Below, one piece after another: positions 53,324 through 62,660 of a stretch of DNA of 64,000 bases. A model generated the notes under the pieces. That model had not been told where the DNA came from. It did no database searches and saw only the letters and a list, made by a program, of their open reading frames with translations. Numbering within the stretch: the stretch's first letter is position 1; each line of letters begins with the position of its first letter. Origin of the DNA: Bacillota bacterium. GTDB taxonomy: Bacteria > Bacillota > Limnochordia > Darwinibacteriales > Darwinibacteriaceae. Where the stretch lies: contig JAKOTU010000055.1 in assembly GCA_029776155.1 (NCBI GenBank), positions 1 through 64,000 of the forward strand, written 5' to 3'. Both the position numbers and the translations under genes were made by a program.

Positions 53324-54637
53324 CTATGCACATAAAAAAACCTCCCGCGAACTCGCTTGTTTCGCGGGATTTTGTTCACTCAACCCCAGGCCAGCCTCAT
53401 AGACCATCCACTCGGCAAAGCTGGCGTAACCCTTTGTTGGATTATTCACAAAGACGTGGGTGATCACCCCCACCAGCATGCCGTTTTGCACAATGGGACT
53501 ACCGGACATCCCCTGGATAATTCCTCCCGTTTCCCTGAGCAGGCGCTCGTCGGTGACCTCCACCACCATCCCCTTTTCCCCGGGCTTGGTCTGGTTCACG
53601 ACCTTCACGATCTCCACTGCGAAGCGCTCGATCTCAGTACCCTGGACCACCGTATACATCTCCGCGGGCCCCACTTTCACCTGGTGGGTAAAGGCTACAG
53701 GGATGGGCCGGGAAAACGCGCTGCGGGCAGTATTTCCCACTAGCTGGCCGTAAATGCCCAGGGAGCTGTTGGAATCGATAATGCCCATAATATCCTGCTC
53801 TCCATGGAAAAAACCAACCTTTTCCCCGGGTGTGCCCCTTGTCCCGTAACGGATAGAATCAATGGACGCCTCCACGATGGTACCTTTGTTGATCTGCACC
53901 GGCCGGCCCAAACTGTCCGTAACGGTGTGCCCCAAAGCTCCAAAGCGGCCTGTCTCCGGGTGGAAAAAACTAAGGGTTCCCACGCCTGCAGCGGGATCCT
54001 CCAGGAGGATGCCCAGGAGGTACTGCTGTGAGCTCTGGCCGAAGATGTTGGTCTGCCACGTCTTGGCCGGTTCCACCGCCAGATTGAGGATGCTGTCTCC
54101 CCGCTTTACCTGCAGGTTCAAGAAGCGTTTCTCTGGAGCCAAGGAGTTGATCAGCTGGCTGACCAGCTCCGGCCGCCGGGTAGGATGGCCTTCGATGGCC
54201 AACAAGATGTCGCCGGGCCGGAGCCCTGCTTCCCGGGCTGGACTGCGCTCCCTACCGTCCAAATCCACCACGGTGCCCAGCTCACTGATGACCAGCCCCT
54301 CTGCGTTGAGCAGCACACCGATGGACTGGCCCCCAGGGAACACTTCCACCAAGGGAACCACATCCACCACCAGCTGAGTGAGGGGCAGCCAACCGAAAAG
54401 GCTCACCCGGTACACCCGGCTTCCCAAATTGTCCGTGTCTAAAAGGCCCGTGACTTCCACTCCATCCTGATCCACGACCCGTAAGGGGGGCTTCAGAGGC
54501 AGGGATAATTCCATCCCAGGAAACACCCGGAGCTCCCGAGGTATCCCCACGGCCGAAACCCAATAGGGAAGAGTGGACAACACCAGCACAAAGGCTAAGA
54601 GCAGCGTTACCAGAACTTTGAGCAGAGTTTTCCTCAC
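53324..54637 (-). CDS. spoIVB: SpoIVB sporulation signalling protease
   Basis: SpoIVB is the forespore S55 serine protease that triggers SpoIVFB and pro-SigK processing. The 437-residue protein has an N-terminal membrane anchor, a PDZ domain (about 110-190, R-P-G-D-I-L-L-A-I-E-G-H-P), the catalytic His in G-A-L-G-H-T-V and Ser in G-M-S-G-S-P-I. After E-A-G-L, near where homologs end, there are about 19 extra residues whose codons form a terminator hairpin and T run. In other Firmicutes spo0A is next; here the glutamate cluster intervenes. Confidence 0.94.
   Translation of the reverse strand: MRKTLLKVLVTLLLAFVLVLSTLPYWVSAVGIPRELRVFPGMELSLPLKPPLRVVDQDGVEVTGLLDTDNLGSRVYRVSLFGWLPLTQLVVDVVPLVEVFPGGQSIGVLLNAEGLVISELGTVVDLDGRERSPAREAGLRPGDILLAIEGHPTRRPELVSQLINSLAPEKRFLNLQVKRGDSILNLAVEPAKTWQTNIFGQSSQQYLLGILLEDPAAGVGTLSFFHPETGRFGALGHTVTDSLGRPVQINKGTIVEASIDSIRYGTRGTPGEKVGFFHGEQDIMGIIDSNSSLGIYGQLVGNTARSAFSRPIPVAFTHQVKVGPAEMYTVVQGTEIERFAVEIVKVVNQTKPGEKGMVVEVTDERLLRETGGIIQGMSGSPIVQNGMLVGVITHVFVNNPTKGYASFAEWMVYEAGLGLSEQNPAKQASSREVFLCA
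53334..53368 (-). terminator. Terminator located inside the 3' end of the spoIVB frame
   Basis: Stem CCCGCGAA/TTCGCGGG (53344-53351 with 53361-53368, 9-base loop) followed on the minus strand by AGG and seven Ts (53334-53340). The spoIVB stop codon lies beyond it, at 53324-53326, so terminated mRNA would lack an in-frame stop. Confidence 0.8.
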
Positions 54638-54708
54638 AAAGCCACCTACCCCCTACCATCAGCTCATGGGTGTAGGTTGCCCGGGGCGCGAAGCTCATAT
54701 TGTAGGAA

Positions 54709-56400
54709 CTAGCTGCCAGGCTCCGCTGCCGATCTGCGCAGAAGCTCCCTAGCATGCTCACTGGTTACCTGTTCATGGGCGCTGCCTCCCAGCATGCGCG
54801 TGAGCTCTGCTACCCGCTCCTCTGGCCCGAGCAGAGCCGCCTGGACCACAGTACGGTCTTGGCGTGTAAACTTCTGCACAGAATAATGATGGGTGCCAAA
54901 ACTGGCGACCACCGGCAAGTGGGTCACGCAGAGTACCTGGCGCCGCTGGCCCAAGGCCCGCAGCTTTTCACCTAGCTTCACCGCTGTGCGCCCGCCGATT
55001 CCCGCATCCACTTCGTCGAACACAATGGTGGGGATCTCCTCTGCCTGGGCCAGGGCAGCCTTGAGGGCGAGCATCACCCGGGACAGTTCTCCCCCCGAGG
55101 CCACTTTAGCCAACGGTTTAAGCTCCTCTCCCACATTGGCTGCGAGCATAAACTCCACCTTTTCCTGCCCTCCTGGCACTGGCTGGCCGCCCTGCTCCTG
55201 ATGGAAACACACCTGGAATCGGGTGCCGGCCATGGCCAAGTCCGCGAGTTCAGCCTGGATCTGCTCCTCTAGTCTGCGCGCCAACTCCCGCCGGCTTAAG
55301 GTGAGCTTGTCCGCGCAGAGACGCCACTCCGCCTCCAAGCTCCGGCATTCCTCCTCTAAGCCCTCCGCCCTCACCTCCGCGCTTTCCAGCGCGGCCAGCT
55401 CTTCCTGGACCTGCTCGCTGTAGCGCAGGATTTCCTCCACCGTATGGCCATACTTGCGCTTGAGGCCATCAAGCAGAGCCAAGCGTTCTTCCACTTCATT
55501 GAGGCGCAGCGGATCCGCAGCTAGTCCGTCCAAATAGTCCCGTAGATCACGGTAGAGCTCCTGGAGATTGATGTGCAGCTCCGCATAACGCTGGGACATA
55601 TCCCCCAGGGGTGGATCCAAGGCCGCGGCCCGCTCCAGTTCGCTGCCTATGGAGGACAAAAGGTGCAGCAAGGGCTCGCCTTCCCCATAGGCTTCGCCGA
55701 GCAGGCCCACTGCATAGTGCAGAGCCTGGCGGATCCGGTCCAAGTTGGCCAGGCGTGAACGCTCCTGTTCCAGGAGCTCATCTTCGCCGGGCTGCAGCTT
55801 CGCTTCGGCAATTTCCTGGATTTGATAGGCCAACAGATCCATGCGCCGGTTTCTTTCCCGCTCATCGCTCTGCAGGCGCTTCTGCTCGGCGCGCAGCTGC
55901 TGCCAGGCGCTAGCCAGCCTATCCGCCTGTTCCACCAGGCTTAAGTGGCCCTTGCCTCCGTAATTGTCCAAGAGATGGACATGATTCTCGGGCCTGAGCA
56001 GGCCCTGGCTGTCGTGCTGGCCCACAATTTCCACTAGATATGCCCCCAGGGCACTGAGCTGGTTTACCGTGGCCAAGCGCCCGTTGATCCAGCACTTACT
56101 GCGGCCGTTGATGTTGATCTCCCGGGTGATGATCAGTTCCTCCCCATCGGCCATGCCCCACTCTTCCAAAAGGGCCAGGGCCCCAGGGGAGGGGGCGAAG
56201 CTCCCGGAAATGAGGGCACATTCGGCACCACTGCGGATAACCTCCGTGGAGGCCCGGGCGCCAGTAAGCAGGCTCAAAGCGTCGATGATTATGGATTTGC
56301 CCGCGCCAGTTTCCCCGCTGAGCACGCTAAAACCAGAATAGAATGATAATTCTAAGCCCTCGATTAAGGCGAAGTCGCGAATCTGCAGCTCCTTGAGCAT
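54709..56400 (-). CDS. recN: DNA repair protein RecN
   Basis: An SMC-like ATPase acting early in double-strand break repair. The 563-residue protein has Walker A G-E-T-G-A-G-K-S, long coiled coils in the middle, an ABC signature V-A-S-G-G-E-L-S-R and Walker B I-V-F-D-E-V-D-A-G-I-G-G. Normal size. It is 4 bp downstream of argR. Confidence 0.95.
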   Translation of the reverse strand: MLKELQIRDFALIEGLELSFYSGFSVLSGETGAGKSIIIDALSLLTGARASTEVIRSGAECALISGSFAPSPGALALLEEWGMADGEELIITREININGRSKCWINGRLATVNQLSALGAYLVEIVGQHDSQGLLRPENHVHLLDNYGGKGHLSLVEQADRLASAWQQLRAEQKRLQSDERERNRRMDLLAYQIQEIAEAKLQPGEDELLEQERSRLANLDRIRQALHYAVGLLGEAYGEGEPLLHLLSSIGSELERAAALDPPLGDMSQRYAELHINLQELYRDLRDYLDGLAADPLRLNEVEERLALLDGLKRKYGHTVEEILRYSEQVQEELAALESAEVRAEGLEEECRSLEAEWRLCADKLTLSRRELARRLEEQIQAELADLAMAGTRFQVCFHQEQGGQPVPGGQEKVEFMLAANVGEELKPLAKVASGGELSRVMLALKAALAQAEEIPTIVFDEVDAGIGGRTAVKLGEKLRALGQRRQVLCVTHLPVVASFGTHHYSVQKFTRQDRTVVQAALLGPEERVAELTRMLGGSAHEQVTSEHARELLRRSAAEPGS

Positions 56401-56404
56401 GCGC

Positions 56405-56884
56405 TCACCTCTCCATCAGCTCTTGGATACGGGCAAAGACAGCCCCGGCCGGTCCCTGGGGCCGGCTGGGCTTGGTTTGTGGATCATGGGTTAGAATCAG
56501 GATGCTGTCATCACCGGCAATGCTGCCCAGCATCTCTGGCCATTCCAACTCATCGATAATGGCCGCGACGGCATGGGCTCCTCCAGGAAACGTCTTGATC
56601 ATGATAAAAGGTCCGCTAAAGTCCACACTGCGCACGTAGTCCTTAAAAATGCGCTTGGCCCGCCGCACAAGATCGCCCATGGTCACCGCAGAGGGCAGCG
56701 AATACTTGTATCCTCCCTGGCCGTTGGGGACCTTAACTAAGCGCAGTTCCTTGATATCCCGCGAGATGGTCGCTTGGGTCACCCGGAAACCGTGGGCCTG
56801 CAAAAGCTCCATGAGGGCCTCCTGGGTTTCCACATTGTGCTCGCGCACAAGCTCCAATAATTTGGCCTGACGCCTATGTTTCAC
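56405..56884 (-). CDS. argR: Arginine repressor ArgR
   Basis: A 159-residue winged-helix regulator that binds ARG boxes with arginine as co-repressor. The DNA-binding half has T-Q-A-T-I-S-R-D-I-K-E-L-R-L, and the oligomer domain has the arginine-binding G-D-D-S-I-L-I. The GTG at 56884 is seven bases after GGAGGT and gives the normal N-terminus; it overlaps nadK by 11 bp. Confidence 0.94.
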   Translation of the reverse strand: MKHRRQAKLLELVREHNVETQEALMELLQAHGFRVTQATISRDIKELRLVKVPNGQGGYKYSLPSAVTMGDLVRRAKRIFKDYVRSVDFSGPFIMIKTFPGGAHAVAAIIDELEWPEMLGSIAGDDSILILTHDPQTKPSRPQGPAGAVFARIQELMER

Positions 56885-57713
56885 GAATCCCACCTCCCAT
56901 CTGAGGCATCCTCAGGCGAGAATGCAGTACTTGAAAAAAGCCCCGATCGCCTAACCGGGCGAAGAGCGCCCGCTGCTCAGCCCGCTCAATGGTAACCCGA
57001 TCAGCAGTCTGCAGGGCGAAGCCATCGTAACCGTCAATGGTGAGCATCACCGCTTCACTGGCCCGGTTCAGCCGGATCTGCACCCGGGCTTCAGGCCTAA
57101 TTACCACCGAACGCCCCGCTAGAGAGTGGGGACAGATGGGAGTAATGCAGATGGAATCCAGCAGAGGCTCCACAATGGGGCCGCCCGCAGCCAGGGAATA
57201 GGCGGTGGAACCGGTGGGAGTGGCCACAATTACCCCATCTCCCACGTAATCCGTGACATGCTGCCCATCCACTAAGATGCTGAACTCGATAATCCGGGCA
57301 AAAGTACCGCGGGTGATCACAAAGTCGTTGAGGGCCAGATGGCGGGCGATCTCCCTCCCTCCCCGCTCCACACAGGCCGTAATGAGCATACGCTCTTCAA
57401 TGGCATAATCGCGGGCCAGCAGCCGGTCCAGTGCAGGGAGCAGCCCATCCGTTTCCACTTCCGTTAGAAAACCAAGGTGTCCCACATTCACACCAAAAAC
57501 CGGCACCTGGGAATAACTGGCCAGGCGGGCCACGTTGAGCAGAGTCCCATCACCGCCCAGAACGATCACAAGATCAAAGGGAGCAAGACTTTCCCGATCG
57601 GGCTGGGGAATCAGGACATATTCCACCCCCCGCTTCTCCAGGGCATCCGCCAGCTTACTGCTCAAGTCCATTGCTACAGGCTTTCCTGTATGGGGTACAA
57701 TCCCGAACTTCAT
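56874..57713 (-). CDS. nadK: NAD kinase
   Basis: Phosphorylates NAD to NADP. The 279-residue protein carries L-G-G-D-G-T-L-L and T-P-T-G-S-T-A-Y-S, the two family signatures, and N-V-G-H-L-G-F-L. The ATG at 57713 overlaps the tlyA stop (TGATG). Confidence 0.96.
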   Translation of the reverse strand: MKFGIVPHTGKPVAMDLSSKLADALEKRGVEYVLIPQPDRESLAPFDLVIVLGGDGTLLNVARLASYSQVPVFGVNVGHLGFLTEVETDGLLPALDRLLARDYAIEERMLITACVERGGREIARHLALNDFVITRGTFARIIEFSILVDGQHVTDYVGDGVIVATPTGSTAYSLAAGGPIVEPLLDSICITPICPHSLAGRSVVIRPEARVQIRLNRASEAVMLTIDGYDGFALQTADRVTIERAEQRALFARLGDRGFFQVLHSRLRMPQMGGGIRET

Positions 57714-58522
57714 CAGCATCCATCCTTTCCCTGCCTGGCGGCCCAACCCTCTCGGATCACCCTGGCCACCAGATCCGCCGCGTCCCTCACCGGCGCTCCT
57801 TTACGAAAATGGGCCAAAAACTCCAGATTACCCTCCATACCAGTGATGGGCGAAAAGGTAAAACCGAGCAGCCCCACATTTTCCGCCTGCAGCCTCTGCA
57901 TAAGGGGCGGAAGGTATTTCAGATGCACTTCTGGGTCACGGATCACTCCCCGCTTGTTCAGCCCAGCACCACCTGTTTCAAACTGGGGTTTGATCAAGGC
58001 TATGAGGTCCGCCCCCGCCTTGAGCAGAGCGCACACGGCAGGAAAAACCTTGGTCAACGAGATAAAGGAGACATCGATGGTGGCCAGATCAGCCAAGGAC
58101 GGCAGTTGTTCGGGGGTTAGATCCCTAATATCCATCTTTTCCAGCACCAGGACGCGGCGATCAGCCCGCAGCTCTGGTACGAGTTGATCCTGCCCCACGT
58201 CCACCGCATAAACCCGCCCAGCACCAGCCTGAAGCAGGCAGCTGGTAAACCCTCCTGTGGATGCGCCCACATCCAAGCAGGTTTTGCCCTGGACTTCCAC
58301 GGCAAATACCTGCAGGGCTTTCTCCAGTTTCAGGCCAGCCCTGCTGGGATAGGGCAGGGTCTTCCCCACAATCTCCAGGGAAGCATCCACAGCCGTTTTG
58401 GCACTGGGTTTTTCCACCTTGCGTCCGTTTACCCAGACCTGACCGCCTACAATCAACTCTTTCGCTCGCTGGCGCGAAGGAACAAGGCCCCTTTCCACCA
58501 GCAGCTGATCTAACCTCAGCAC
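57713..58522 (-). CDS. tlyA: TlyA-family rRNA 2'-O-methyltransferase
   Basis: 269 residues: an N-terminal S4 domain (R-L-D-Q-L-L-V-E-R-G-L-V-P-S-R-Q-R-A-K) and an FtsJ-like SAM domain with L-D-V-G-A-S-T-G-G-F-T and A-V-D-V-G-Q-D-Q-L. It methylates 16S and/or 23S rRNA cytidines. The GTG start overlaps the dxs stop (TAGTG). Confidence 0.93.
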   Translation of the reverse strand: MLRLDQLLVERGLVPSRQRAKELIVGGQVWVNGRKVEKPSAKTAVDASLEIVGKTLPYPSRAGLKLEKALQVFAVEVQGKTCLDVGASTGGFTSCLLQAGAGRVYAVDVGQDQLVPELRADRRVLVLEKMDIRDLTPEQLPSLADLATIDVSFISLTKVFPAVCALLKAGADLIALIKPQFETGGAGLNKRGVIRDPEVHLKYLPPLMQRLQAENVGLLGFTFSPITGMEGNLEFLAHFRKGAPVRDAADLVARVIREGWAARQGKDGC

Positions 58523-60417
58523 TAGATATCACCGCTTACTACCACCTGCAGCTTGGGCTGGGAAGCTGCCCTGCGCAGCACTTCCGCAACCTGCCCGGCG
58601 GTTAAGCCGTATTGTTCGTGCAAACGCTCAATGGAGCCGTGGGGGATGAACTCATCGGGATAACCAATACGCTCTACCCTCAAGGAAGAACCGGTCCCCG
58701 CGGATTCTCCCAGTATTTCGAGAATACTGCTGCCAAACCCTCCAGCCAGCACATGATCTTCCAGGGTAACGGCGCATTTCTTACCCCGCACCGCCGCTCT
58801 GATGCGCTCCCCATCCAAAGGTTTCAAAGCCCGCACATTCACCACAGCAAAACTCAGCTCAGGCTCGAGACTTGCTGCCGCGGCCAGGGCAACTTCCACC
58901 ATGGGGCCGAAGGTGAACACCACGCCGTCACGCCCAGGTTTCACCTCTACGGGCGGGATGGCCCCCTTGGGGTCGAAGGGCTCCCCGGGGACAGTATTAC
59001 CCGCAGCGGCCCGGGGATAGCGAATGGCCACCGGCCCAGGCTGCTCCAAGGCCCAGGCCAGCATGGCAGCCAGCTCACTGCCATCCCGGGGTGCCAGCAG
59101 GGTAAGTCCAGGCACCGCCCGCAGGAAGCTGATGTCAAACACTCCCTGATGGGTCGCGCCATCATCACCCACAACACCTGCCCTGTCTACTGCGAGCACC
59201 ACGGGCAGTTGCTGCAGGGCCACATCGTGGATCACCTGGTCATAACCCCTCTGCAAAAAGGTGGAATAAATAGCCACCACGGGACGCAGCCCTTCTTTGG
59301 CCATGCCCGCAGCTAAAGTTACGGCATGCTGTTCAGCAATACCCACATCAAAGAACCGCTCTGGAAAAGCCTCGGCAAAGGGGCCCAGGCCTGTGCCATC
59401 GCGCATGGCTGCGGTTATGGCCACAATTCTAGGATCGTCCTTGGCCAAGCGCACCAGCGCTTGGCCGAACGCCTGGCTGAACGACGGCCCGCTGCTGCCA
59501 GCCGAGCCATTGTTGGGGCTGACCCCGTGATAGCGGTGGGGGATCTTCTCGGCCAAGGCATGGCCCCGGCCCTTTTGGGTGTGCACGTGGATCAGCACCG
59601 GCCCCCGCCGCTGTAGCCCTGCCCTGATAGCCCTCTGCAGCTCAGCAATGTTGTGCCCGTCAAAGGGTCCCAAGTAGGCGAAACCAAGCTCTTCAAAAAA
59701 CTGGCCTGGGAGCATGTGCTTCAAGGTGATCTTCACCTTGTGGGCCAGCTTCGCCAGGGGCGGGCCCACAAGGGGAATCCCGCGCAGAAACGCCGCCAAC
59801 CCTTCCCGCGCCTGGTAGAGGCGGGTATCAGAACGGATGCGCCCCAGGTAGTCACTGAGGGCGCCGACATTATTGGTGATGGACATCTCATTATCATTGA
59901 GGATGACCAGAATATCCTTTCCCAAAGAACCGATATGGTTCAAGCCTTCAAAGGCCATACCTCCAGTCAAGGCCCCATCACCGATGACCGCCACTACCCG
60001 GAAGTCCTTGCCCAGAAGATCCCGGGCTATCACCATGCCTGCAGCCGCGGAAATCGAGGTGGAGCTGTGGCCCACCCCAAAGGGATCGTATTCGCTCTCC
60101 GCGGGCAAGGGAAAACCCGACAGCCCACCCCACTGCCGTAGAGTGTGGAACCGGTCTTGGCGGCCGGTAATCAGCTTATGGGTATAACACTGATGGCCCA
60201 CATCCCAGATAATCCTATCCCTGGGCGCGGACAGCACCGAATGCAGAGCTATGGTCAGCTCCACAACCCCCAGGTTCGCGCCGAGATGCCCCCCGTTGTT
60301 TTCTACGGTGGAGATAATGCGCTCCCTGATTTCCTGGGCCAGCCTTTCCAGACTGGGCAAGTCCAGCTTTTTGATATCTTCAGGAGATGTGATCCGTGAC
60401 AGCAGCTCTTCTCGCAT
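58522..60417 (-). CDS. dxs: 1-Deoxy-D-xylulose-5-phosphate synthase
   Basis: This ThDP enzyme makes DXP from pyruvate and glyceraldehyde 3-phosphate, the first step of the MEP isoprenoid route. It has 631 residues, ThDP motif G-D-G-A-L-T-G-G-M-A-F-E-G-L-N, the V-G-H-Q-C-Y-T-H-K start block and the transketolase region D-R-A-G-V-V-G-D-D-G-A-T-H-Q-G. It stands 5 bp after oapA and probably shares its transcript with OLE RNA. Confidence 0.97.
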   Translation of the reverse strand: MREELLSRITSPEDIKKLDLPSLERLAQEIRERIISTVENNGGHLGANLGVVELTIALHSVLSAPRDRIIWDVGHQCYTHKLITGRQDRFHTLRQWGGLSGFPLPAESEYDPFGVGHSSTSISAAAGMVIARDLLGKDFRVVAVIGDGALTGGMAFEGLNHIGSLGKDILVILNDNEMSITNNVGALSDYLGRIRSDTRLYQAREGLAAFLRGIPLVGPPLAKLAHKVKITLKHMLPGQFFEELGFAYLGPFDGHNIAELQRAIRAGLQRRGPVLIHVHTQKGRGHALAEKIPHRYHGVSPNNGSAGSSGPSFSQAFGQALVRLAKDDPRIVAITAAMRDGTGLGPFAEAFPERFFDVGIAEQHAVTLAAGMAKEGLRPVVAIYSTFLQRGYDQVIHDVALQQLPVVLAVDRAGVVGDDGATHQGVFDISFLRAVPGLTLLAPRDGSELAAMLAWALEQPGPVAIRYPRAAAGNTVPGEPFDPKGAIPPVEVKPGRDGVVFTFGPMVEVALAAAASLEPELSFAVVNVRALKPLDGERIRAAVRGKKCAVTLEDHVLAGGFGSSILEILGESAGTGSSLRVERIGYPDEFIPHGSIERLHEQYGLTAGQVAEVLRRAASQPKLQVVVSGDI

Positions 60418-60422
60418 TGCTC

Positions 60423-60989
60423 CTACCTCTTCTTGCCCTTCGCGCCCGAGCTACGGGGCTTGAGCCCTATTTGCTCCAAATAGTAGAGCAGTTTCCCTGT
60501 GTATAGGAGGATCGTGGTCGATTTGGAAATGGCCACACCCTTGCCCATGGATTTGGCTCCCACGGTAACCGCGGCGATCAAAGCCACCATAAAGGTGTTG
60601 GCCAAGGTCTCAGGCAGCCGAGGCGCGCCGCCCCGCAACTGGAGCAAAATGGCTACACCCAGCGCACCGCTCAGGGTCCCCACCACATCGCCCACCAGAT
60701 CGTTACAGAAGGTGGACACACCGTCCGCATGGCGCACCAGCCAGATGGCCTGCTTGGCACCGCGAACCCGCTTGGAGGCCATGGCATGGAAGGGAGCCTC
60801 CTCCCCCGCGGTGGCCGCCACGCCCAGAATGTCAAACAGAACGCCGATAAGAATAATAAAAAGTAGTAACACCAAGCTCGCCGTCACCGGCATGTACGCT
60901 AGAGCGCTGTTACTACCCAAATTAAACACTGTAGATACAATGAACGTGCTGAGAGTTAGAGTAAGTACCGACCTCCACCGGTTCTGCAT
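60423..60989 (-). CDS. oapA: OLE-associated membrane protein OapA
   Basis: 188 residues with about four hydrophobic segments (roughly 8-25, 32-58, 100-125, 128-165). The block G-V-L-F-D-I-L-G-V-A-A-T-A-G-E-E-A-P-F-H and A-K-Q-A-I-W-L-V-R-H-A-D is typical of the small proteins distantly like CorB/CNNM transporters that are encoded right after OLE RNA. OapA binds OLE RNA and brings it to the membrane in Bacillus halodurans. The start at 60989 follows GAGG by 11 bases. Confidence 0.87.
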   Translation of the reverse strand: MQNRWRSVLTLTLSTFIVSTVFNLGSNSALAYMPVTASLVLLLFIILIGVLFDILGVAATAGEEAPFHAMASKRVRGAKQAIWLVRHADGVSTFCNDLVGDVVGTLSGALGVAILLQLRGGAPRLPETLANTFMVALIAAVTVGAKSMGKGVAISKSTTILLYTGKLLYYLEQIGLKPRSSGAKGKKR

Positions 60990-61014
60990 TACTCATGGTT
61001 CCTCTTTCTTATGT

Positions 61015-61660
61015 ATACTGAGGTGAATGGCAGTGAACTGAGTAAAGATTGTGGCTTAGGTCCAGCAGGTTTTCCCAAAGATCCTCCAGTCCGTCACCGT
61101 AACTGGCGGTTTCCCCTTTCCGATCTTTTCGCTTGTCACCACAGACGAGGCTGGATTACCACTTAGACCACACCGTAATCCCCAGCTCACCTTCTCCGTC
61201 GAGAAACAGTCTAGGAGTTTTCCTCAACGCCATCCCTATTTTCTAGTCTCTTTTGCAGCGATGGTTTCAAAGGCTTTCCGCCCTGGGGCGGAGGGTCAAG
61301 TTCCCTGGCCAGGGGCACTTCACCCGTACACCTTATCCCCCGATCACCACTCAAGACAGGCTACACTGCACCCAACACTTAAGTACCAATAAACTGCGAA
61401 ATCGTATCGCGTGCAGGTTCAATCCCAAGCCGTAAGGACTCGTCTTGCAAGTCCCCACGCGAATGGGTCTCCGTGGGGGGCGGGTCAACGCCTGCATGCC
61501 CTTGCAGATCGCCCTCCCCCCTTAACCCCCAGCAGCAGCCCCCAACGGGGCGTCAGAAGCCGCCACCAAGGACTTCATCGATGTGCCAGCAACGGATTTT
61601 TAGGCCCGTGTTCAAAAATAGGGGTGACGACTAGAATACTGCGCCATTCACCTCCAGGTT
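61015..61660 (-). ncRNA. ole: OLE RNA (ornate large extremophilic RNA)
   Basis: A gene-free stretch of about 650 bases between ispA and oapA, the reported location of OLE RNA in extremophilic and anaerobic Firmicutes. A strong promoter at 61667-61696 starts it near 61660. The two ends are complementary: GAGGTGAATGGC near the 5' end (61643-61654) pairs with GCCATTCACCTC at the 3' end (61020-61031), extended by AGT/ACT past a 2-base bulge, closing the whole molecule. Inside are stable hairpins such as 61453-61459 with 61472-61478. No open frame is convincing. No terminator separates it from oapA. Length matches the roughly 600-nt family. Identification rests on synteny and structure, not on a covariance search. 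Confidence 0.88.
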
Positions 61661-61666
61661 GCTTTC

Positions 61667-61696
61667 ATTATAGCATACCCTTTGCTTAAGGAGCAA
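61667..61696 (-). promoter_or_regulatory. Promoter of OLE RNA-oapA
   Basis: TTGCTC (61691-61696), 18-bp spacer and a consensus TATAAT (61667-61672) on the minus strand, 70-100 bases past the ispA stop. Confidence 0.8.
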
Positions 61697-61766
61697 GGGA
61701 CTGTACGAACTTACACAATTCGGCACCTTTTCTCCAACTTTCCCACAACTTTCCCCGGCCCAACAC

Positions 61767-62660
61767 TTAATGACTGCGCTGCAGGATAAACGCTGCCAGC
61801 TCCCTGAGGAGCCAGGCCCGCTCCGAAAAGCCGTTCAGGGCCTGGAGGCACAGCTGCACACATTCGGCAGCCATCTGCCGCGAGCGCTCCAACCCGTAAA
61901 GGCGCGGATAGGTCAGCTTGCCCAGATCCTGATCCCGCCCAGTGGGTTTGCCCAGCTGCTCGGCATCGCCCACCTCATCGAGAATGTCGTCGGTGATCTG
62001 AAACGCCAAACCAAACCATTCCCCATAGCGGGTGATGGCCGAGAGCTCCTCCTCGCTAGCTCCACCCAGCAGTGCGCCTCCCCGCAGGGCCGCTTTAAAG
62101 AGGGCCCCGGTTTTGCGGGAGTGGATGTAACGCAGAGTCTCCTCGTCGGGAGTATGTTCTGCACTGAGGATGTCCACGGCCTGTCCCCCCACCATACCCT
62201 GGGACCCAGCACCCAAAGCCAACTCGCCCACGATGCGCACGGTAACCTCGGGGGAGACACCATACTTTTCCGGCATGCGGGCCAGTTCCGCAAAGGCCTC
62301 GGTCAAGAGAGCATCCCCGGCGAGGACTGCCATGGCTTCACCGTAGACAACGTGATTGGACGGTTTACCTCGCCTAAAGTCATCATCATCCATACAGGGC
62401 AGATCATCGTGGATTAGGGAATAGGCGTGGATCATCTCCACAGCGGCGGCCAAGCCGCCAGTTTTCTGCACATCTCCCCCCACTGCCGCACAGGCCCCCA
62501 TAACCAGCAAGGCCCGCAGGCGTTTGCCGCCACCTAAGGTGGAATAGCGCATGGCCTCGTGCAGCACTTGAGGATATGTTTCCTCCGCTGGCAGGGTTTG
62601 GGCCAGAAGTCTTTCCACCTCCTGGACGTAACCCGACCAGGTGCTGGTTAGATCATTCAT
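61767..62660 (-). CDS. ispA: Farnesyl/geranylgeranyl diphosphate synthase
   Basis: A 297-residue trans-prenyltransferase that condenses IPP with allylic diphosphates. First Asp-rich motif D-D-L-P-C-M-D-D-D-D-F-R-R-G, second D-D-I-L-D, with G-G-K-R-L-R upstream. The F/Y position and two-residue insertion before the first motif fit bacterial FPP synthase. It overlaps xseB by 4 bp. Confidence 0.95.
   Translation of the reverse strand: MNDLTSTWSGYVQEVERLLAQTLPAEETYPQVLHEAMRYSTLGGGKRLRALLVMGACAAVGGDVQKTGGLAAAVEMIHAYSLIHDDLPCMDDDDFRRGKPSNHVVYGEAMAVLAGDALLTEAFAELARMPEKYGVSPEVTVRIVGELALGAGSQGMVGGQAVDILSAEHTPDEETLRYIHSRKTGALFKAALRGGALLGGASEEELSAITRYGEWFGLAFQITDDILDEVGDAEQLGKPTGRDQDLGKLTYPRLYGLERSRQMAAECVQLCLQALNGFSERAWLLRELAAFILQRSH

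Noticed and set aside
61411..61689. Short plus-strand frame within the ispA-oapA gap
   Set aside because: It crosses the OLE RNA on the opposite strand and ends over its promoter; no ribosome-binding site and no recognisable peptide.
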